A stretch of DNA of 21,494 bases from Chloroflexota bacterium (GTDB lineage: Bacteria > Chloroflexota > Ktedonobacteria > Ktedonobacterales > Ktedonobacteraceae). This document shows positions 16,196 to 21,494 of the stretch, piece by piece. Under the pieces are notes generated by a model. That model was not told where the DNA came from. It was given only the letters and a program-made list of their open reading frames with translations, and made no database searches. The DNA is taken from the NCBI GenBank assembly GCA_005881495.1, contig VBHI01000306.1, positions 1-21,494 on the forward strand, given 5' to 3'. Each line of letters begins with the position of its first letter. The stretch's first letter is position 1. The translations under genes were made by a program, and so were the position numbers.

Positions 16196-17377
16196 ATGAT
16201 GCACCAGGAGGAAATGCCAGCAATGAGTTACCCACACGAACCGTTGCTTGACGGTTTAACGCCCCGGCTACATAGCTTGGCGGCAACGCTCAGAAGGGAA
16301 GCAGCAATAAATCAGGCGATCGCAGAAGCGGATCCGCTCGGAGCCGATGGAGCTTTCCTGCGACTTCCAGGGCTGAATGAACGGCATGATACCGAGGGGA
16401 TAAGACGGGCTTTAGAGCAGGCCGTCGCTCAAGCGCAAAGCCTGCCAGGACGTAATTTCATTCATTGCAATGCAGCCATCAGAGATCTAAGTATGTTTGG
16501 CGCCTCGCTGGTAAGATTTGGTATAGAGCCCGCAGATTGCGTGCCTGGCTTCAGTGAGGCATTGCTGGCCCTTTCTGCTGACGTTGCTGCGCAAATCCCC
16601 AGAGACTCATTTATCGATTACACTTCCAGAAACCCCGGGAATGAAAGAGAACGCACCTTTACCTCACTGCCTCAAGAAAGAGTCTTCATTGACAGTTTGC
16701 GCCGAGGGATGTCTTCTCTTGATTCTTGTCTGGCAAACATGTTGACCGCATGTACTTTTCCTATCTCACGCCAGGAGTTTGCCACCTGTTTGCATGCGAC
16801 AACGGCCAGCTTTCAAATGATGATCGATTCCATCGTCCAGGTGAAAAGAGGGATTACGCCTGAGGTGTTTACTCATCACATCCGGCCATTTTTTGAGCCA
16901 TTCCGTGTGGGGGATAGGGCGTTTAGCGCTCCCAGCGGCGCAGAGATGCCGATCTTAAATATTGATCAGATAATTTGGGGGGCCGATTGCGTAGATGAGC
17001 TCTATACCACCTATTTCCGGGCGAATATCATTCGTCTTCCAGCAATTTACCAGGAGATCAGTCAAACATTTGCGGGGCAAAAATCATTGATGACCATGCT
17101 CAAAGATCGCTTAGCGTCAGCCATTTCCCTCAGTCATGGAGAACGCCGCTCTATCCAGGAACTTCATCATCTCCTGACCAGGATGTATACTTTCCGCATG
17201 CCGCATTATAAGGTGGCTGAAGAAAATGTGCTCCTCCGGCAGCAAGAGTGGGATGGAGGCCAGGAGGTGAAAGGCAGCAGCGGCTTCGGTCTCCTTGAAA
17301 CGAAATATGTGCTGGACCAGACGATAAAATACCGTCAAATAACTTCCCAGGCGCTCACGGGGTGGAAGATAGACTGA
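16196..17377 (+). CDS. PrnB-family heme protein (IDO/TDO superfamily), NRPS partner
   Basis: 393 aa from ATG 16196 (AGAGAGGTG 5 nt upstream). ATG 16223, behind CAGGAGG, is a good alternative giving 384 aa. PrnB itself is about 361 aa. It resembles pyrrolnitrin PrnB across its length: DPLGADGAFLRLPGLN, PADCVPGF, PRDSFIDYTSRNP, SIVQVKRGITPEVF, IRPFFEPFRVG, GAEMPIL, FRMPHYKVAE and KGSSGFG. His337 in MPHYKVAE aligns with the heme ligand His313 of PrnB as I recall it, and the Ser in KGSSG with Ser332. The site of PrnB Tyr321 is Val345 here. PrnB rearranges 7-chlorotryptophan to an arylpyrrole; here no halogenase (prnA), prnC or prnD is nearby. It follows the NRPS by 40 bp, so it probably acts on the same pathway. 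Substrate unknown. It looks less GC-rich than the NRPS. Confidence 0.82.
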   Translation: MMHQEEMPAMSYPHEPLLDGLTPRLHSLAATLRREAAINQAIAEADPLGADGAFLRLPGLNERHDTEGIRRALEQAVAQAQSLPGRNFIHCNAAIRDLSMFGASLVRFGIEPADCVPGFSEALLALSADVAAQIPRDSFIDYTSRNPGNERERTFTSLPQERVFIDSLRRGMSSLDSCLANMLTACTFPISRQEFATCLHATTASFQMMIDSIVQVKRGITPEVFTHHIRPFFEPFRVGDRAFSAPSGAEMPILNIDQIIWGADCVDELYTTYFRANIIRLPAIYQEISQTFAGQKSLMTMLKDRLASAISLSHGERRSIQELHHLLTRMYTFRMPHYKVAEENVLLRQQEWDGGQEVKGSSGFGLLETKYVLDQTIKYRQITSQALTGWKID

Positions 17378-17422
17378 GAGTGAGGTGCTGTTGCCAGCCC
17401 TTTTCTCTCAGTCTACCTTCCA
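17363..17422 (+). terminator. Long inverted repeat over the stop of the PrnB-like gene
   Basis: Arms 17363-17380 and 17405-17422 pair at 17 of 18 positions (TGGAAG-A-TAGACTGAGAG against CTCTCAGTCTA-C-CTTCCA) around a 24-nt loop. The TGA stop lies in the left arm. No T-run follows, so it is not a standard intrinsic terminator. It may still end or stabilise the NRPS mRNA. CTTCCA can pair instead with TGGAAG at 17427-17432, giving an alternative small hairpin. Confidence 0.6.
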
Positions 17423-17499
17423 GCGGTGGAAGTGCAACGGGCGTTTCTGCAATACCTGCGTCGTGGGTCAAAAGGTCGGGGCCGAACCATATCGGGGCG

Positions 17500-17661
17500 C
17501 GGGAAGCGTATCCAATTGAATACTTTGGGGTGTTGAAACAGCATCGCGTTAGGCAAGTCGAAGCGAGGTTGACTGTTGGTGCAGCATGGATAGACCGATA
17601 TCTGGTTTTCTGTAGAGCGAATGGATGCTATTTACCAGCGAGCACGCTTCAAGTTGGTTGA
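17500..17661 (+). pseudogene. Tyrosine recombinase (phage integrase) remnant
   Basis: About 53 codons, open to a TGA inside the right repeat. LKQHRVRQVEARLTVGAAW followed by IDRYLVFCRANGCYLPASTL matches the middle of the integrase catalytic domain, typically ALRTHRARQLEERLAAGPAW..HGLVF....G.PL.P. The catalytic His-x-x-Arg and Tyr regions are absent and the upstream part is not readable in one frame. It is convergent with the glycosyltransferase, and its end meets the 21-bp repeat, the usual integrase/att arrangement. Confidence 0.65.
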
Positions 17662-17666
17662 AACAC
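17646..17666. repeat. Right 21-bp direct repeat (att-like) at the GT 3' end
   Basis: Identical to 8107-8127. On the minus strand it encodes VFQPT and the TGA stop of the glycosyltransferase, so insertion here leaves that protein intact. Confidence 0.8.
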
Positions 17667-19337
17667 AATGTACCCATCAAAAATAAAGCGCCGAAAATGC
17701 AGGTGCTTGAAAGCTACCATACCAGCGAAGTGGAAGGCTGGCGAAGAACCGAGAGGAAAGACGTAAAAAGCATGGGGATCTTTTGCAACCATCGTATAGT
17801 AAGGCTGATAGCGATTATATCCTGGCTCAATGAGATTCGTCACGACTCCGCAGATAATACGCTCATCGCTGAGGAAAATGACGCGATCACAGGTCCAGTA
17901 CTCAGAATAAATGTGCGTTGCACCCATGCGCATAAGGTCAGCTATCAGTGCGTCTTGTTGCCGGTTGAATTGCTGGGTAGCTGGAATGGCTTTTATCGTG
18001 TTGACATAACCCATTCCCAAAACAAAAGCAATATAGATGAGGACGGTACCTTTTGCAACCGCTAGCAGTTTGTCTTTCCAGGACGAGCTGATACTGACCT
18101 CACTTACATGTTCCCAGAGAGGTGCGATAATGGCCGGAGTGGCAACAAGCAGGCAGAATAGGTAGCGCGTGTTCGTCCAGGGGTTCAGTGCTGAGACAGG
18201 ACTGAGAGCAAAGAGCAGAATGGTCAAACACGCACTTGCCAGGAGCATCAGACGCGCGAAATAGCGGATAGTAGCCTGCCGCGATTCAGCGGGTGTTAGA
18301 CTGCAGGATGCTGTGTGTCGCTGTTTCCAGATAGCTCGTATGTTAAGAAAAACTGCGAGGATCAGTAATAGAAGGCAGCCAATGCTCCAGCTTCCTTGAA
18401 ACAGAGTGCAATTGAGAGTGCTCCGGTTGAAGAGACCAAAAAGTAGCAAATTTTGATCAGGGCAGATGGGATTTGCCCCGGTAGCATTAGGAACGCCGAC
18501 CAGGAGGGTGCCCACTATTTTCTGCACAAGGGGGATATGTTTGACGTCGATAGTGGCTGTCGCATCTGAACGGTAGACGTGTAAAAAATCATATAAGGTA
18601 CTTTCTTGATAGGGAACGGTAAGATTATAGATAATCAATGGAAGCACCCCAAGAACAAAACTTGCGATGACGGTTAGGGGTGCCCATGTACGCCATTCAG
18701 GCCAGCAGAATACCAGCAATACTAGGGCAGATGTCAGGACAAAGGGTAGCACAAGCAGATCTGTCCAGATGCTGAAGCCTACTAAGAACCCCCAGCATGC
18801 GTAGAGCACGAGGTGTCTCCAGCGCTTGTGGGTGGGCAAATCCCGGCGACAGGAAAATGCAAGCCAGGAGGCGATGAGCAATTGAAGGGTGCCAAAGAGC
18901 AGTGTTTCAGGATAGCCGCCGATAGCCCTGAGCTGAATCGAAAATATCTCTGGAGAACCTAGCGCGAGCAAGAAGAGTGTAAGAAGGGCCAATTTTTTCG
19001 TGTAGAGCAGGCTTATGAGTAGATAGATGCTGACGAGAAAGAGACAGAAGATGAGAATGAGACCTAATCGAAGCACGAACAAGGAAGGGCCAAGTATGTG
19101 AAAGAGTATGGCAGCAAGATAGGCTTCGAAAGGTCCCATATAACCCTGGCCGTAGAAAAAAATGGGATATTCACTGCGATAGGCGATGTGGAGAGCCATC
19201 AAACCTAATGTACCTTCATCGCTATTGGTTGGTGGCCATCCCTGCCCGATGAGAATGATACGCAGTATTATCGCAGTAAGTATGATGAAAAACGCACAAA
19301 TCCCATGCTGATAGATTTTAAGATGCTTCAAGAACAT
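17649..19337 (-). CDS. GT-C type membrane glycosyltransferase (PMT/ArnT-like)
   Basis: 562 aa with about ten or more hydrophobic segments up to residue ~440 and a hydrophilic C-terminal part. PPTNSDEGTLGLMALHIAY (35-53) supplies the acidic DE pair (40-41) of the first outside loop. FFYGQGYMGPFEAY (60-73) is a second family hallmark. Such enzymes move sugars from polyprenyl-phosphate donors onto proteins, lipids or cell-wall polymers on the outer membrane face; the acceptor is unknown. The start ATG has no clear Shine-Dalgarno, but GATAAT about 12 nt upstream would allow a near-leaderless transcript. The last codons and stop form the right 21-bp repeat. Confidence 0.85.
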   Translation of the reverse strand: MFLKHLKIYQHGICAFFIILTAIILRIILIGQGWPPTNSDEGTLGLMALHIAYRSEYPIFFYGQGYMGPFEAYLAAILFHILGPSLFVLRLGLILIFCLFLVSIYLLISLLYTKKLALLTLFLLALGSPEIFSIQLRAIGGYPETLLFGTLQLLIASWLAFSCRRDLPTHKRWRHLVLYACWGFLVGFSIWTDLLVLPFVLTSALVLLVFCWPEWRTWAPLTVIASFVLGVLPLIIYNLTVPYQESTLYDFLHVYRSDATATIDVKHIPLVQKIVGTLLVGVPNATGANPICPDQNLLLFGLFNRSTLNCTLFQGSWSIGCLLLLILAVFLNIRAIWKQRHTASCSLTPAESRQATIRYFARLMLLASACLTILLFALSPVSALNPWTNTRYLFCLLVATPAIIAPLWEHVSEVSISSSWKDKLLAVAKGTVLIYIAFVLGMGYVNTIKAIPATQQFNRQQDALIADLMRMGATHIYSEYWTCDRVIFLSDERIICGVVTNLIEPGYNRYQPYYTMVAKDPHAFYVFPLGSSPAFHFAGMVAFKHLHFRRFIFDGYIVFQPT

Positions 19338-19372
19338 ACTGAATTACTATTATCGTGTATGGAAACGGTGTT

Positions 19373-19399
19373 TGTTAGTTCTACCGAAGCATACTAACA
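19373..19399 (-). promoter_or_regulatory. Inverted repeat upstream of the glycosyltransferase gene
   Basis: TGTTAGT-N13-ACTAACA, perfect 7-bp arms, 36-62 bp before the glycosyltransferase ATG and just after the methyltransferase stop. Possible operator; a terminator is unlikely because no T-run follows. Confidence 0.35.
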
Positions 19400-19438
19400 T
19401 ACAATGTCGTTGTAGACAAGCAGATTTGCGTAGAGGAG

Positions 19439-20197
19439 TTATTCTTTGGCTGCCATAATGCGCAACCGCCTGTAATCGGCGATCCAATGGTCAACCATGA
19501 AGAGGCGATCACGAACCTTTTCTTCTGTACTGTGTAGCACCTGTTCCTTCATAGCATCAGGAACGTCGCGAAACATGCTGGCGCAAAACATGTGTATCCA
19601 ATTGCGCAAGCCGTTTTCGCCATCCTCCAATTTCGTTGGCCTGTCAAAGAGAATCGCGCTTTGCACGGCAAGGCCATATTTCTCTAGCATTGGTGTATAT
19701 TCACCGATAGAAGGGTAATACCAGCCATGCTTCACCTCAATGTGCACCAGTTCCCAGATGGATTGTTGAATTGCAGTGATAATCGTCGCAACGTTTCCCT
19801 TCCCACCAAATTCTGCGACAAGCCTGCCGCCGGTCTTCAGGGATGTAGCGATACAACGTATTGCCTTCTCAGCTTCAATCACCCAGTGCAGAGTGGCATT
19901 AGAGAAAACCGCGTCGAAGGTAGCAGGAAGAGAGAAATTCGTGGCATCAGCCAGGATAAACTCGAGTTCTGGATAAGCTGCGCGAGCAACTTCAATCATG
20001 CTCGGAGAGCTATCGAGGCCAACCACATGCGCTCCTGACTCGGCTATTGCTTTCGTGAGATGACCTGTGCCGCAGCCGAGATCAAGGATAGACTCGCCGG
20101 GTTGTGGATCGAGCAGAGAGAGAAGACTTTTACCATATTCAAATACGAAGGCATGTTTTTGATCATAGAGTGATGCATTCCAGTCTTTAGTAGACAT
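19439..20197 (-). CDS. Class I SAM-dependent methyltransferase (Tam-like)
   Basis: 252 aa. Motif I ILDLGCGTGHLT (37-48), acidic VVGLDSS (58-64) with Asp62, ILADATNF (81-88) and SNATLHWV (99-106) follow the Methyltransf_11 order. The length and the HWV segment resemble trans-aconitate 2-methyltransferase-like proteins, but the substrate cannot be read. GGGAG lies 7 nt before ATG. It sits 52 bp after the AI-2E family gene and 101 bp before the glycosyltransferase, all on the minus strand. Probably unrelated to the NRPS, since it lies outside the repeats. Confidence 0.88.
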   Translation of the reverse strand: MSTKDWNASLYDQKHAFVFEYGKSLLSLLDPQPGESILDLGCGTGHLTKAIAESGAHVVGLDSSPSMIEVARAAYPELEFILADATNFSLPATFDAVFSNATLHWVIEAEKAIRCIATSLKTGGRLVAEFGGKGNVATIITAIQQSIWELVHIEVKHGWYYPSIGEYTPMLEKYGLAVQSAILFDRPTKLEDGENGLRNWIHMFCASMFRDVPDAMKEQVLHSTEEKVRDRLFMVDHWIADYRRLRIMAAKE

Positions 20198-20249
20198 ATA
20201 TTTACTCCCGAATAATGCAAAGAAACATTACAAAACAAATGTGAAATGG

Positions 20250-21443
20250 TTATTCTGAAGAACTGGTAGGCTTATCTACTGGAGAAGCTTCGATAGTTTC
20301 AGGTATCAGTGCTTTGACTTCAGGAAATTGCTCTTTCTCTTTTTGAAATGCTTCTGGGTGCCTTGTGCGCCACTCTGTCCAGAAGGCTGCGATGAGTACC
20401 TGAATGATTCCTGCGATTGGAGACGCGAAGAGTGCTCCCCAGATTCCAAACAACTCGGCGCCGGCAACAAGTGCGGTGAGGGAAACAATAGGATGTAACC
20501 CCACGGCTTTGCCAACGATACGCGGACCAACAATGTCTCCCTCGAAGACGTGGATAGCAACAAAATACAGCAGGACGAACAGCGCTATCAACCAACCCTT
20601 GGTCAAAGCAAGCAGAACGCAGACCGCGCCGGAGATGAACGTTCCCAGGACTGGCACGAAGGCGAAGATAAAAGCCAGGACACCCAGTAAGATGGGGAAG
20701 GGTACCTGAAAGAGAGACATGCCGATACCTACAAGCAGACCGATCAAGAAAGCGAGGGTAAATTGGCCACGAATGTAGCCGCCAACGATACGTTCCAATG
20801 TGTCCAGGAGGAAAAGCGTATGGCCCTGTAGTTGCTGTGGCATATTGGTGCGTAACCAGCGATTGACGCGTCCCCCGTCAATGACCAGGTAGATGCTCAT
20901 GACGGCTACGATGATGGTATCAAGTACGAAGTCGAAGATTCTTCTTAAAAAGGGAATAGCGCTGCTAGCTAATTCCGACGTTTGAACAATTATCTGCTGC
21001 CGCGCATCGTTAATCTGGCTCTGCGAGATGCCTATGGAAATCAGTGTTTGCTCCAGGGGAGTGGGTTGTCCAGAGCCACTTGAGGTTAACTCGGTGCGCA
21101 GAAAGAGGGAAAGTTGAAAGATTTGATGGACGGCGTTACTGATAATCAGGTAAATCAGGAAGCTAAGGCCGCTTAACGCAAGAAGGTAGACGAGAAGAAC
21201 GGCCAGGAAGCGCGGCATGAAGCGTTGTAGGAACTTCACAGCGGGTGAAAGGGCGTAGGCGAGCAGGGCTGCAATGGTGAGTATGAGTAGTGACCTGATG
21301 ATGTGCCAGGCTGCCCAGAGAATGACCGCGACCACTCCGATCCAGGCAAGGATAGCTATTGGTATATCACGTCTGCGCTTCCATTTGTCGGCTGTAGTAA
21401 TGGAGGTCGTTTCCGTAGAAAGTTGGCGTGTCGTAGAGGACAT
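20250..21443 (-). CDS. AI-2E/PerM family membrane protein
   Basis: 397 aa, complete. Two N-terminal helices (about 28-65), a helix near 80-103, an extracytoplasmic segment (~105-165), then a hydrophobic C-terminal core with GGYIRGQ, FAFVPVLGTFISG and VGPRIVGKAVGLHPIVSL, all typical of PF01594. Members act as autoinducer-2 exporters, Na+/H+ antiporters or general permeases, so transport cargo is not assigned. Both termini are hydrophilic; the C-terminus is Lys/Glu-rich. The Shine-Dalgarno is weak (GAGAAG, 12 nt). Confidence 0.92.
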   Translation of the reverse strand: MSSTTRQLSTETTSITTADKWKRRRDIPIAILAWIGVVAVILWAAWHIIRSLLILTIAALLAYALSPAVKFLQRFMPRFLAVLLVYLLALSGLSFLIYLIISNAVHQIFQLSLFLRTELTSSGSGQPTPLEQTLISIGISQSQINDARQQIIVQTSELASSAIPFLRRIFDFVLDTIIVAVMSIYLVIDGGRVNRWLRTNMPQQLQGHTLFLLDTLERIVGGYIRGQFTLAFLIGLLVGIGMSLFQVPFPILLGVLAFIFAFVPVLGTFISGAVCVLLALTKGWLIALFVLLYFVAIHVFEGDIVGPRIVGKAVGLHPIVSLTALVAGAELFGIWGALFASPIAGIIQVLIAAFWTEWRTRHPEAFQKEKEQFPEVKALIPETIEASPVDKPTSSSE

Positions 21444-21494
21444 AAAGCACCATTTCTTCTCGTTAATAGTCTAAAATGCCAGGAAATGTTAGGT

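Larger units (their letters stand above)
8107..17666. mobile_element. Putative integrated island carrying the NRPS/PrnB-like locus
   Basis: About 9.6 kb delimited by identical 21-bp direct repeats (8107-8127 and 17646-17666). The right copy overlaps the 3' end of a chromosomal glycosyltransferase gene, and a tyrosine-recombinase remnant directly abuts it. An IS5-type remnant lies near the left end. The cargo is the NRPS and the PrnB-like gene. The flanking genes on both sides are on the minus strand and would be adjacent without the insert. The integrase is only a fragment, so the element is probably immobile. The boundaries are inferred from the repeats alone. Confidence 0.6.

Noticed and set aside
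8746..17377. Full pyrrolnitrin cluster
   Set aside because: No flavin halogenase, PrnC-like or Rieske oxygenase (PrnD) gene in the window; only the PrnB-like protein is present.
17362..17661. Complete 99-aa gene
   Set aside because: It starts inside the PrnB-like gene and only the second half resembles anything (integrase); treated as a remnant.

Overview
The window looks like chromosomal DNA from a Gram-positive-type, medium-GC bacterium, most likely Chloroflexota of the Ktedonobacteria type. This is inferred from gene style only: a cytoplasmic/membrane cyclophilin pair, a sigma/HTH pair, a GT-C membrane glycosyltransferase, an L,D-transpeptidase and a large NRPS. No rRNA or other taxonomic marker is present.

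Left part (1-4672, minus strand). A sigma-70-like factor is followed by a small HTH protein. Then come ffh (SRP GTPase) and, with its ribosome binding site inside the last ffh codons, an L,D-transpeptidase lipoprotein cut by the window edge just after its catalytic Cys motif. A 490-bp intergenic region follows. It holds a good plus-strand promoter candidate and two blocks of 9-bp repeats. Next are two tandem cyclophilin peptidyl-prolyl isomerases (one membrane anchored, one soluble), closed by a textbook intrinsic terminator at 6629-6665. Convergent to them is a lepB (TTG start) plus four-helix membrane protein operon.

Central part (8107-17666). A probable inserted island carries a dimodular NRPS (C-A-T-C-A-T-TE, 2469 aa) and, 40 bp downstream, a PrnB-family heme protein. 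PrnB is the pyrrolnitrin enzyme that rearranges a tryptophan. The rest of the pyrrolnitrin set (prnA, prnC, prnD) is absent. The NRPS thioesterase has Cys in place of the usual nucleophile Ser. The island is bracketed by a perfect 21-bp direct repeat. The right copy forms the last codons and stop of a chromosomal glycosyltransferase gene, and the left copy re-encodes the same C-terminus (GYIVFQPT-stop) with synonymous changes. A tyrosine-recombinase remnant abuts the right copy and an IS5-type transposase remnant lies near the left end. The arrangement fits integration at the 3' end of a gene, with the integration machinery since decayed.

Right part (17649-21443, minus strand). The target GT-C glycosyltransferase, a class I SAM methyltransferase and an AI-2E/PerM family membrane protein. 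Without the island, this block would read in the same direction into lepB.

Main conclusion: a compact two-gene NRPS + PrnB-like biosynthetic locus on an apparent mobile island, with no assignable product. All family calls are from reading motifs by eye; no database search was run.
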